Made by a program: the position numbers and the translations under genes. From contig OZ241842.1 in assembly GCA_965202675.1 (NCBI GenBank), forward strand, positions 62,001 to 126,000: a stretch of DNA of 64,000 nt. The letters run 5' to 3'. This stretch comes from CATQHD01 sp965202675. Lineage in GTDB: Bacteria > Actinomycetota > Acidimicrobiia > Spongiisociales > Spongiisociaceae. Under the pieces are notes generated by a model, which did no database searches, had not been told where the DNA came from, and worked only from the letters and a program-made list of their open reading frames with translations. The stretch's first letter is position 1. Each line of letters opens with the position of its first letter. Below are positions 9,791 to 18,446 of this stretch, one piece after another.

Positions 9791-10438
9791 ATGATCAGAT
9801 CAAGGGGCTTAGCTGCGCTGTTGGCGTTGACTGCGGCTGTTGCGGCCTGCGGTTCGGACGGCGGCGGGGAGGACCGGCCCGGAGACGAAGGGGCGGTCTC
9901 GGCTTCGGCAAGTGTTTCTACATCGGCTACGGCGGCGGAACCTTCGGCGGACATGGACGGCGGCCGGACCCTGTCCGATACAGCTCCGTCAACAACATCG
10001 TCAACAACCCTGCCCGAACCTCGCTCGGAGGAGGAGGGTTCCCAGCCCGCCGATGAGCAGGTTTCCGATGGGGAGCCCGCAGCCGCGGGAGACGGCGTTG
10101 CCGAGGAAGCGGTGGAGACGGCCTATCTGACCGTGTTCGACAGCGAGGTGTCCTTTGACGAGAAGCTGCCCTATCTGGAGGACGCCGAGCAGCTGCGCAG
10201 CACCTTCGAGTCCTTTGCCGATACGGCCGAACGCTTCGGCGGCATCTCGCTGGAGCCCACCTCGGTGGTTGTCGACGGCGACGAGGCGGAGGTTACCTAC
10301 GACGTGCTGTTCGGCGGGTCGGCGGCTTATACCGATATGAGCGGCGACGCTGTCTTGCGGGACGGGGTGTGGATGGTTACCAGGGCCAGGTTCTGTGCGT
10401 TTATGTCCTCGGCCAGGGTTTCATGCCCTTCCGGGTGA
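9791..10438 (+). CDS. Mtb12-like lipoprotein of the iron island
   Basis: Exported lipoprotein of 215 residues: hydrophobic signal (GLAALLALTAAV) with lipobox ending AAC near residue 20, a long Ser/Thr/Glu-rich linker, and a C-terminal NTF2-like domain (about 125-215: TVFDSEVSFDEKLPYLEDAEQL ... YDVLFGG ... GVWMVTRARFCAFM) resembling the low-molecular-weight antigen MTB12 family. The molecular role of that family is not well defined. The ATG at 9791 is chosen because AGGAGG (9776-9781) is nine bases upstream; the earlier ATG at 9782 touches it. An iron box precedes it and the next gene overlaps its 3' end, so a part in iron or heme handling is plausible but inferred. Confidence 0.75.
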   Translation: MIRSRGLAALLALTAAVAACGSDGGGEDRPGDEGAVSASASVSTSATAAEPSADMDGGRTLSDTAPSTTSSTTLPEPRSEEEGSQPADEQVSDGEPAAAGDGVAEEAVETAYLTVFDSEVSFDEKLPYLEDAEQLRSTFESFADTAERFGGISLEPTSVVVDGDEAEVTYDVLFGGSAAYTDMSGDAVLRDGVWMVTRARFCAFMSSARVSCPSG

Positions 10439-11541
10439 GAAGGGCAGACGAAGGCGGTCCAGGCGGTGCATCCGTAATCCGGAAGCGCCGCACCAGGCGG
10501 GCGCGGAGCAGGGCCTCGGCGGGGTTGGCGGGGTTGGTTCTGCTCGCCGCCTGCGGAGCCGGACCGGAAGGCGGGGGCGGCGCCTCTCCCGCCTCCACAG
10601 TTGCGGCGTCCGCTTCGTCCAACTCCTACCCGCCGTCTCCGTCGTCTGTTCCCGTTTCCACCGACCCGGGCGCCGGCAACACAGACCCCGCCGCTTCGCC
10701 GGACAGCTGGACTTTTACCGGCGCGGACGGGGTGGAGACGGTCATCTCCGACACCAGCCGCATCGTGGTGCTCAACGGGGACCTGAACGAGCTGGTGTAC
10801 GCGCTGGGGTTCGGGGATTCGGTCGTGGGCAACGATGTCAGCGCCTCCTACCCGCCGCAGACGGTGGACCTCCCCAAGGTCGGCTACCAGCGGACCCTGA
10901 ACGCGGAGCGGATACTGTCCCTCGCCCCCACCCTGGTGATCGGCAGCGAGGAAGCGGGGCCGCCCGCCGCGCTGGAGCAGGTGAGGGACGCGGGTGTGCC
11001 GGTGGTGATCCTGCCGATCGAAACCGAGCTGGCTGGGGCGGCGCGCAAGGCGGCGGCGGTGGGGGAGGCGCTGGGCGCCGGGGAGAGGGGAGTCCGGCTG
11101 GCCGGCCGGATAGGCGAAGAGATTGCAGCCGCCCGGAGGTCGATTCCCGAAGGCGCTCCGCCGCCGACGGCGGCTTTCGTCTACGCCCGGGGGCGGGATC
11201 TACTCCTCCTGTTCGGTGAGGGGATGCCCTCGCAGAGTCTGATTGAGGCGGCGGGCGGGATAGACGCGGGGGCCGCCGCCGGGGTGGTCGAATACGCCCT
11301 TCTGACCGCCGAGGGTCTGGCGGCCGCCGACCCGGACTGGTTGATCCTCACCGAGGGCGGGCTGGATTCGGTGGGCGGGGTGGACGGTCTGCTGGAACTG
11401 CCGGGGGTGGCGCAGACCGCCGCCGGACGCAGCAGGCAGATAATGGCCTTCGACGACCTGTTCTTCCTGGGCCTCACCCCGCGGGTGGGCGCCGCCCTGC
11501 AGAGGCTGATCGACGGGTTGTACGGAGAGGCCGAGGGTTAG
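10423..11541 (+). CDS. Heme/Fe-siderophore ABC transporter substrate-binding lipoprotein (HmuT-like)
   Basis: Binding protein of the iron-complex importer encoded by this and the next two genes. The lipobox LLAAC follows a basic n-region (RKRRTRRARSRA), then a low-complexity Ser/Pro linker and a class III (TroA-like) binding domain starting TSRIVVLNGDLNELVYALGFGDSVVG. The block PKVGYQRTLNAERILSLAPTLVIGSEEAGPPAALEQVRDAGVPVVILP is the HmuT-type pattern, which favours heme over a hydroxamate siderophore. The start overlaps the previous gene; ATG 10423 or GTG 10435 (GTGA overlap) are both possible. Confidence 0.86.
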   Translation: MPFRVRRADEGGPGGASVIRKRRTRRARSRASAGLAGLVLLAACGAGPEGGGGASPASTVAASASSNSYPPSPSSVPVSTDPGAGNTDPAASPDSWTFTGADGVETVISDTSRIVVLNGDLNELVYALGFGDSVVGNDVSASYPPQTVDLPKVGYQRTLNAERILSLAPTLVIGSEEAGPPAALEQVRDAGVPVVILPIETELAGAARKAAAVGEALGAGERGVRLAGRIGEEIAAARRSIPEGAPPPTAAFVYARGRDLLLLFGEGMPSQSLIEAAGGIDAGAAAGVVEYALLTAEGLAAADPDWLILTEGGLDSVGGVDGLLELPGVAQTAAGRSRQIMAFDDLFFLGLTPRVGAALQRLIDGLYGEAEG

Positions 11542-11544
11542 CCG

Positions 11545-12612
11545 GTGCCTTCGAGGAGACATTCCCGCCCCGCCGCCGCCCGAAGCCGACGGCGGATGGT
11601 GGTTCTGGCGGGTTTGGGGGCGGTGCTGCTGACGGCGGCGGTTCTGAACCTGGGGATGGGGGCGGTGGAGATCAGCCCGGGGGAGGTGTTGGTTTTGCTG
11701 GCCGAACGCATCGGGCTGGGGGCCGGGGCGGGCGCCGAACCGGTGCAGGCCTCGGTGTTCTGGTCGATCCGCCTGCCCCGCCTGGTGCTGGCCCTGGCGG
11801 TGGGGGCGGGTCTGGCGGCGGCCGGGGTGGGTCTGCAGGGTGTGTTCCGCAACCCTCTGGCCGAGTCGCAGGTGATAGGAGTGTCCTGGGGGGCGGCGGC
11901 GGGGGCGGTGACGGCGGTAGCGGCGGGCGGCGCCGGGGCGAGTCCGCTTGTTCCCCCCGCGGCCGCCGCCCTGGGCGGGTTTGCCGCCGCCATGGCGGTG
12001 TACCGCACCGCCCGCCGGGGCCGGGGGGTGGAGGTGGTAACCCTGATCCTGGCGGGGGTGGCGGTCAACGCCGCCCTCGCCGCCTTCACCGGGCTGCTGG
12101 TCAACCTGGCCGCCGCCCAAGGGGTGCGGTCCCTGGCCTTCTGGAGTCTGGGCACCCTGGGCGGCGCCACCTGGGAGTCGGTCAGGGTCACCCTGCTCTT
12201 CACCGTTCCCTGCCTGGCGCTGCTCGCCCGCCGGGCCGAAGATCTGAACGTGATGCTGCTGGGGGAGGAGGAAGCCGGCCACATCGGTCTGGATCCCCGC
12301 CGGCTGCGGGTGGAGGTGGCGGCGCTGGCCGCCTTGTTGACCGGCGCCGCGGTGTCCGCAGCCGGGATAATCGGGTTCGTGGGCTTGCTCGCCCCTCATA
12401 CGGTCCGGCTGCTGATCGGCCCGGACAACCGTTTCCTCTTGTGGGGTGCGGCGCTGGCCGGGGCTGCCCTGGCCGCGGGGGCCGATCTGGCCGCTCGGAC
12501 CGCCGCCGCCCCGGTCGAAATACCGATCGGGGTGTTGACCTCCCTGGCAGGAGGGCCGTTCTTCCTGTGGCTGCTGAGAAGTACGCGCCGGGCGCAGGGA
12601 GGCTGGGGATGA
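11545..12612 (+). CDS. FecCD-family ABC permease (HmuU-like)
   Basis: Inner-membrane permease of the heme/siderophore importer, 355 residues, about ten hydrophobic segments. Family motifs include SIRLPRLVLALAVGAGLAAAGVGLQGVFRNPLAESQVIGVSWGAA and the C-terminal IIGFVGLLAPHTVRLLIGPDN, the loop that meets the ATPase. Starts with GTG three bases after the binding-protein stop and ends in a four-base overlap (ATGA) with the ATPase gene, so the three are one operon. Confidence 0.92.
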   Translation: MPSRRHSRPAAARSRRRMVVLAGLGAVLLTAAVLNLGMGAVEISPGEVLVLLAERIGLGAGAGAEPVQASVFWSIRLPRLVLALAVGAGLAAAGVGLQGVFRNPLAESQVIGVSWGAAAGAVTAVAAGGAGASPLVPPAAAALGGFAAAMAVYRTARRGRGVEVVTLILAGVAVNAALAAFTGLLVNLAAAQGVRSLAFWSLGTLGGATWESVRVTLLFTVPCLALLARRAEDLNVMLLGEEEAGHIGLDPRRLRVEVAALAALLTGAAVSAAGIIGFVGLLAPHTVRLLIGPDNRFLLWGAALAGAALAAGADLAARTAAAPVEIPIGVLTSLAGGPFFLWLLRSTRRAQGGWG

Positions 12613-13376
12613 CGGCGGTCGCGGCGGAGGGGGTCGGTTATACGGCTGGGGGGAGGGCGATCCTGGACGGGATCGACCTGCGGGCCGAGGCGGGTTCGCT
12701 GTTGGCGCTGGTCGGCCCCAACGGGGCGGGCAAATCCACCCTGATCAGGGTTCTGGCGGGTGATGTGCGGCCCTCTGCGGGGGTGGTGCACTTTGACGGC
12801 CGGCCTGTCGGCGGGTTCAAGCCGCGGGAGCTGGCTTTGGTGCGGGCGGTGCTGCCCCAGCATTTCAACCTGGAGTTCGGGTTCACGGTTCGAGAAGCGG
12901 CCGCGTTGGGGCGCCGCGCCCGCTCCCGGATGGGCGCGTCCTCCCCGGAGGAGGACCGGACGGCGGTGGATCGGGTCCTGTCCGAAACGGAGTTGAGCGG
13001 TTTGGCCGACCGGCTGGTGCCCACCTTGTCGGCCGGCGAGCAGGCGCGGGTGATGTTGGCGCGGGTGTTGGCCCAGCAGACCCCGGTGTTGCTTCTGGAC
13101 GAACCCACTGCTTCCCTGGACATCCGTTATCAGCATCTGGTGATGCGCTTGGCGTGCGCCCGCGCCGGGCGGGGCGGCGCGGTGGCGGCGGTGCTGCACG
13201 ATCTCAACCTGGCCGCCCGCTATGCGGACCGGCTGGGGGTGATGTCGGGCGGGCGCCTGGCGGCCTTCGGCCCTCCGCGCCGGGTGCTGCGTCCGGATCT
13301 GCTGAGCGAGGTGTACCGCCATCCGATCCGGGTGATGGAACATCCGGGAGAGGCCGGCCTGCTGGTGGTTTCGTAG
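12609..13376 (+). CDS. Heme/siderophore ABC transporter ATP-binding protein (HmuV-like)
   Basis: ATPase of the importer, 255 residues. Walker A GPNGAGKST, Q-loop region VLPQHFNLEFGFTV, signature LSAGEQARVMLARVLAQ (LSAGE in place of LSGGE), Walker B VLLLDEPTASLD and H-loop VLHDLNLAARYADR are visible. The LSAGE variant is common in this FecE/HmuV branch. The ATG overlaps the permease stop. It ends the iron island; the next gene starts about 100 bases later and is unrelated. Confidence 0.93.
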   Translation: MTAVAAEGVGYTAGGRAILDGIDLRAEAGSLLALVGPNGAGKSTLIRVLAGDVRPSAGVVHFDGRPVGGFKPRELALVRAVLPQHFNLEFGFTVREAAALGRRARSRMGASSPEEDRTAVDRVLSETELSGLADRLVPTLSAGEQARVMLARVLAQQTPVLLLDEPTASLDIRYQHLVMRLACARAGRGGAVAAVLHDLNLAARYADRLGVMSGGRLAAFGPPRRVLRPDLLSEVYRHPIRVMEHPGEAGLLVVS

Positions 13377-13479
13377 AGCCCGTCGGGTTCGCACAGCCCC
13401 CGCGCGCCGGTTCGGCCCCGGCCTGCGATACTCCGGTGTTCCGGGGAACGGGAATCCGGTTGCTTCGGGGAGAGCGTCG

Positions 13480-15231
13480 ATGGTTGCCAACATGGAGCTG
13501 GCCGCCCTGTTCGGGGAGATGGCCGCGCTCGTCAAGATCGCCGACGGCAGCACCCAGTCCTTCCGCGCCCGCGCCTACGAGGCCGCCGCCAAAACCCTCG
13601 AAGGGCTGCCGACCGGGGCGGCGGAGCTGTCGGAAACCGAGCTGAAGAAACTGCCGGGCATCGGCGGCGCCACCGCCGCCAAGATCCGGGAGTACGCCGA
13701 TTCGGGGCGGATCGCCAAGCTGGAGCAGCTGCGGGAGGAGTTCCCGTCGGAGTTCCGGGCGCTGGTGAACGTTCCCGGCCTCGGCCCGAAGCGGGCGGTG
13801 CAGCTGCGGGACGCCTTGGGGGTCGGTTCGGCGGAGGAGCTGGCGGCGGCCCTCGAAGCCGGGGCGGTGCGGGAGCTGCCCGGCTTCGGGGAGCGGATGG
13901 AAGCCAACCTGCGGCGGGCCATGCAGCGGCTGGGTATGTCCGGCAAGGAGCGCCGCACCCCGATTCTGGCGGCAATGAAAGAGGCGGAATGGCTGGTGGC
14001 CGAAGTGCGGGCGTTGCCGGGGGTCGAAGCCGCCCTCTGCTGCGGGAGCCTGCGTCGGTTCCGAGACACGGTGGCCGACCTCGATATCCTGGTGGGAACC
14101 TCCGATTCGGGGGCGGTGACCGAGCGGCTGGTGAACCTGGGGTGGATTCAACGGGTGATCGCATCGGGCGGCGCCAAGACCTCGGTGGTCAGCCAGTCGG
14201 GCCTGCAGGTGGACGTGCGGATGGTTCCGACGCGCCGGTGGGGGGCGGCGGTCCTGTACTTCACCGGTTCGCAGGCTCACAACATCCGGTTGCGGCAGCT
14301 GGCCATCCGGCGGGGCTGGTCGCTCAACGAGTACGCCCTGTCCGACGCCGACACCGGGGAGGAGATAGCGGCGGGGACCGAGGAGGAGATCTACGCGGCG
14401 CTGGGGCTGCCGTGGATACCGCCCCCCATCCGGGAGGACCGGGGGGAGATCGAGGCGGGGCAGGGGGGCGGGCTGCCCGATCTGGTGACGGACGGGGACC
14501 TGCGGGGCGACCTTCACGTTCACACGGACCTGTCGGGGGACGGCGACCATTCCCTCGAGGCGATGCTGGCGGCGGCGGCGGAGATGGGCTTGGAGTACAT
14601 CGCCATCACCGACCATGCCGAGAAACTGGCCGTCAACGGGGCGAGCCGCGAGGAGATGCTGGCCCAACGGCTGCGGATTGCCGCTCTGCAGGAGGACTAT
14701 CCGGGGATGCGGATTCTGCACGGGGCGGAGCTGAACATCGCGCCGGACGGCTCCCTCGACTACGACCGGGATTTCCTGATGGGTTACGACTGGTGCGTGG
14801 CCTCGGTGCACAGCTACTTCGACCTGCCCGCCGCCGAGCAGACCGAACGGCTCGCGGCGGCGATCAGGCATCCGGCGGTCAACGCAGTCGGCCATCTGCT
14901 GGGGAGGCGCATCGGCCGGCGGCCGGGCATCGAGGTCGATGTGGAGGCGGTGCTCGACGCCGCCGAGTCGACCGGTACCGCCATCGAGATCAACTCGCAC
15001 CTCGACCGGCTCGACGCTCCGGTCGAGGTGTTGTGGCAGGCCAGGGACCGCCCCGGCGTGCGCTTCGTCGTCTCCACCGACGCCCACCGGGTCGGTGAGT
15101 TGGCGCAGTCCAGGTGGGGTGTGCTGCAGGCCCAGCGGGGCTGGGTTGACAAGAGCAAGGTGGCCAACACCTGGCCGCTCGGTCGTTTCCTCGACTGGGT
15201 GAGGGCGGTCCGCCGGGGTGAAGAGGCTTAG
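13480..15231 (+). CDS. polX: DNA polymerase X family protein PolX with C-terminal PHP domain
   Basis: Bacterial PolX, 583 residues, used in gap-filling DNA repair with an associated 3'-5' exonuclease. Order: N-terminal 8-kDa-like domain (FRARAYEAAAKTL), two helix-hairpin-helix motifs (LPGIGGATAAKI, VPGLGPKRAVQL), the polymerase palm with CCGSLRRFRDTVADLDILV (metal-binding DxD) and LQVDVRMV, then FTGSQAHNIRLRQLA, and a PHP phosphoesterase domain (GDLHVHTDLSGDGDH, ITDHAE, VVSTDAHR). Length fits the family. A second ATG at 13492 (MELAAL) is an alternative start. Single gene; the foreign type IIG gene begins 44 bases downstream. Confidence 0.94.
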   Translation: MVANMELAALFGEMAALVKIADGSTQSFRARAYEAAAKTLEGLPTGAAELSETELKKLPGIGGATAAKIREYADSGRIAKLEQLREEFPSEFRALVNVPGLGPKRAVQLRDALGVGSAEELAAALEAGAVRELPGFGERMEANLRRAMQRLGMSGKERRTPILAAMKEAEWLVAEVRALPGVEAALCCGSLRRFRDTVADLDILVGTSDSGAVTERLVNLGWIQRVIASGGAKTSVVSQSGLQVDVRMVPTRRWGAAVLYFTGSQAHNIRLRQLAIRRGWSLNEYALSDADTGEEIAAGTEEEIYAALGLPWIPPPIREDRGEIEAGQGGGLPDLVTDGDLRGDLHVHTDLSGDGDHSLEAMLAAAAEMGLEYIAITDHAEKLAVNGASREEMLAQRLRIAALQEDYPGMRILHGAELNIAPDGSLDYDRDFLMGYDWCVASVHSYFDLPAAEQTERLAAAIRHPAVNAVGHLLGRRIGRRPGIEVDVEAVLDAAESTGTAIEINSHLDRLDAPVEVLWQARDRPGVRFVVSTDAHRVGELAQSRWGVLQAQRGWVDKSKVANTWPLGRFLDWVRAVRRGEEA

Positions 15232-15275
15232 GGATGTCACACGGATGTGTTACACTGCCAAGGAGGTGATTTGCT

Positions 15276-18200
15276 ATGCAGGGAGCAGATATGAGGTTTA
15301 TGACTGAGCACTTTGACCCAGAAAGCACAGATTTCCTCGAGACGGTGACGGAAATTATTAATCGATATACGATGAACCAGCATGAAGATAACATCCGGGA
15401 GGCTATAGGCAACTTTCTGGTTGTGACTGGGTTAGCAGACCGAGAGGATCTCAACCGTGAAGCACCGGTTGGAGGCGATAGTCGGAGACGAATTGATCTG
15501 GCAAGTTCTGATTTGATAATAGAGACCAAGAGTCGTATTGGCACTAGACCAGGGTTTTATCCTGACCCCGAACACGTTAACCAACTTGATGATTATCTAT
15601 ACTTGGTATCGGAATCAGGGCATTCTAGAAATTTTGGTATTCTCACCGATGGCCGTTATTGGTTATTGCGGATACATGGTAATGCCGAAGTTCTAGTTGA
15701 TTATCCTCATGGATTTGTTCTTAATACGGTAAGAGATGGGGTTCGTTTGTACGAATGGTTGCGTGATGAACTCCTCATACCTAAAACACTTTATAGTCCA
15801 ACCAAAGAAATGGTTCAAGAGAGATTATCCGTAAATAGTGTGAGAGTGAAGGCTTGTCTAGATCGCTTGAAAGTCATGTACTATTCACATATTGATAATC
15901 CTTCTGTACAAGTCAAGCGTGAGCTTTGGAAAGATCTTCTTTCAGCTGCTCTAGGTGAAGCAGTAGATGATGCTAGTAATCTTGATGACCTATTTCTGCT
16001 ACATACGTATTTGTCTGCTGTAGTAGGTCTGGCAATCCAGAGTGCATTTGGTATCGATATACGTAGTGAAGTCCAATATAACCCGAGAGGTTTATTAGGC
16101 GGAAGTATATTTACTAGAGAAACTGGGATACATGGGGTAGTAGAATCAGATTTTTTCACCTGGCCAGCAGAACTAAATGAAGGAGATGAATGGATTATTA
16201 GTTTAACGGCATTAGTTTCTACCTTTGACTGGAAGGCCACTGACTATGACTACGCTCGAGTCTTGTATGAAGCGATAATTTCTACCGAAGAGCGTCGTAA
16301 ACTAGGAGAATATTATACTCCTGATTGGCTTGCCGAAGCAGTAGTATCTGAAACGGTTCCGAATCCCTTAGGAAAACGTATTATGGATCCGGCATGTGGA
16401 TCAGGTACTTTTCTTCGTGTTGTGATTCATCAATATATAAAGGCAGCAAGGAAAGAAGGCTGGTCTCCTAATCAGATAGTCGACAAGCTAAGAGAGTCAA
16501 TAATTGGTATAGATGTTCATCCTGTATCTGTTCATCTAGCTCGTGTCACATGGTTGTTTGCTGCTCGTGAAGTAATTATGGAGGCAGATATAGGCCACAG
16601 AGAATTAACTGTTCCGGTTTACTTAGGGGATTCTCTTCAATTGCGTACCAATAACGGTAATCTTTTAGGAGAAACACAGGTGACTGTCGAGGTTCCTGCT
16701 ACAGAGGATGGTTCGCATCGTTTTCTCGAATTCCCTCGTGGGTTGGTAGACCAAGGTGATTGGTTTGATAATGTAATGTTACGTGTGGCAGCTTCTATAG
16801 AATCTGATGAACCAGGACAGCTCGCGTTGGATGAGGCGGATATACCTGAGGGTCCAGAAAGAGATATTCTTGAAACAACTATTAGCCGTATAGAGGAACT
16901 TCATTCTGAAGGTCGAAATCATATATGGGCTTATTATACGCGCAATTTAGTTCGCCCTATATGGCTTTCTACTGAGGATGGAAGAGTAGACGCTATAGTT
17001 GGCAATCCTCCGTGGATAAAATATTCCGAATCTAAGGCCGCTATACGTGAGGCCCTTGAGACGCAGAGTAGATCATACAATATTTGGGTCGGTGCCAGAT
17101 TCGCACCTCATCAAGATATAGCATGTTTGTTTTATACACGATGTGTGGACTTATATCTAAAACAAAATGGTAGTATCGGAATGATATTACCCCGCAGTGT
17201 TTTACTATCTGGACAATATCAAAAATGGAGAACAGGAGAATGGAGTAATGTATCAGTCGGTATGGAAACAACTCCTTGGGATCTGTATCATATTGAACCA
17301 AATAGCTTTTTCCCAGTGCCAGCCTGTGTAGTGTTTGCAACGAAGATCGATAATGCAAAGAGTTTAATAAATGAAGCAAAACGATGGATAGGCCCAGAAG
17401 AGGGGCCATTTAAGTTTGAGACTCACATAAGGTTAGATAGCTATGATTATAGTTCTCCATATAAAGAACGGTCCAAGCAGGGTGCTACAATTGTACCTAG
17501 AGTATTGTTTTTTGTAGATGTATCCGATTCTTCTTTATCATGGGTAGGTGACTTATGTCAAATACGACCACGGCGCAGTAATTTAGAAAAGTCGCCTTGG
17601 AGAGATTTACCCGAGGATTTCATCAGAGAACTTTCTAGGTCTATAGAAAATCCACATGTCTATGAGGTACTCTTGGGGGAGACGTTAGTTCCCTTCGCTT
17701 TGCTTGATCCTTTGAAGGCAGTTTTGCCTATAGAAGACAGATGGCAAAAGCAAATTATCTTTGAAACCAGAGATGCAATAGGAGGAGTAGACCCCAGAAT
17801 ACTTGGTGAACGGATGCGTGAGCGGTGGAGGATAATGTACGGTTTGAGAGAAGGAAGGTTATGGGAAGAAATTGTGAGGCCTAAAGATCTCATAAAGGAA
17901 CTTGATTACTTTGGAAAATTGAGCACACAAACACAAAATCCATTCCCTATTCGTTTGATTTATACATCATCAGGTCGTCCGACTGCGGCTGTATTGGATG
18001 ACCCGATACCTCTGGTAGACTACACATTATTCTGGCTTGAATGTAAATCATCAGAGGAAGCACATTATCTTGCTTCTATTATCAATAGTAGCGCTTTAGA
18101 AAAGGCAGTAGAACCGCTGATGCCAAAAGGACAGTTTGGGTCACGGCATTTACAAAAGCATTTATGGAATCTGCCTATCCCTGAATATGATCAAGAGCTA

Positions 18201-18407
18201 TCTCTGCATGTTGAATTAGCAAGTCTTGGCAAGGCTTTGTGTTCACAGACGACAGAGAAGCTGTCTGAAATACAGAACATGCGACTACAACAAGGGGGAT
18301 CTATTGATACGAGGTATCTCCGCAGGCAGATACGTGACTGGTTACGTATTAATACTAGTGCTCAGCAGGTAGAAACTATGGTCAGTCGTCTATTAGAGAT
18401 AGAATAA
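15276..18407 (+). CDS. Type IIG-like restriction-modification enzyme (endonuclease and N6-adenine methyltransferase in one chain)
   Basis: 1043-residue protein. The N-terminal part has a PD-(D/E)xK-like nuclease signature (IDLASSDLIIETK: Asp74, Glu83-x-Lys85). The centre is an Eco57I-type methyltransferase with SAM motif I DPACGSGTFLR (371-381) preceded by RRKLGEYYTPDWLAEAVV, and the catalytic motif NPPW (577-580). The C-terminal third would be the target-recognition region. A near-perfect ribosome site (AAGGAGGTGAT, 15260-15270) precedes the ATG and a TACACT -10-like element lies at 15251-15256. The gene is strikingly AT-rich against its neighbours, a sign of recent transfer. No separate restriction, specificity or BREX genes are adjacent, so it would act alone, cutting unmodified invading DNA and methylating self DNA. 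Confidence 0.85.
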   Translation: MQGADMRFMTEHFDPESTDFLETVTEIINRYTMNQHEDNIREAIGNFLVVTGLADREDLNREAPVGGDSRRRIDLASSDLIIETKSRIGTRPGFYPDPEHVNQLDDYLYLVSESGHSRNFGILTDGRYWLLRIHGNAEVLVDYPHGFVLNTVRDGVRLYEWLRDELLIPKTLYSPTKEMVQERLSVNSVRVKACLDRLKVMYYSHIDNPSVQVKRELWKDLLSAALGEAVDDASNLDDLFLLHTYLSAVVGLAIQSAFGIDIRSEVQYNPRGLLGGSIFTRETGIHGVVESDFFTWPAELNEGDEWIISLTALVSTFDWKATDYDYARVLYEAIISTEERRKLGEYYTPDWLAEAVVSETVPNPLGKRIMDPACGSGTFLRVVIHQYIKAARKEGWSPNQIVDKLRESIIGIDVHPVSVHLARVTWLFAAREVIMEADIGHRELTVPVYLGDSLQLRTNNGNLLGETQVTVEVPATEDGSHRFLEFPRGLVDQGDWFDNVMLRVAASIESDEPGQLALDEADIPEGPERDILETTISRIEELHSEGRNHIWAYYTRNLVRPIWLSTEDGRVDAIVGNPPWIKYSESKAAIREALETQSRSYNIWVGARFAPHQDIACLFYTRCVDLYLKQNGSIGMILPRSVLLSGQYQKWRTGEWSNVSVGMETTPWDLYHIEPNSFFPVPACVVFATKIDNAKSLINEAKRWIGPEEGPFKFETHIRLDSYDYSSPYKERSKQGATIVPRVLFFVDVSDSSLSWVGDLCQIRPRRSNLEKSPWRDLPEDFIRELSRSIENPHVYEVLLGETLVPFALLDPLKAVLPIEDRWQKQIIFETRDAIGGVDPRILGERMRERWRIMYGLREGRLWEEIVRPKDLIKELDYFGKLSTQTQNPFPIRLIYTSSGRPTAAVLDDPIPLVDYTLFWLECKSSEEAHYLASIINSSALEKAVEPLMPKGQFGSRHLQKHLWNLPIPEYDQELSLHVELASLGKALCSQTTEKLSEIQNMRLQQGGSIDTRYLRRQIRDWLRINTSAQQVETMVSRLLEIE

Positions 18408-18446
18408 TCTGGCTCTTCTTCGGGACACTTCGTGGACCGAGGTTGC

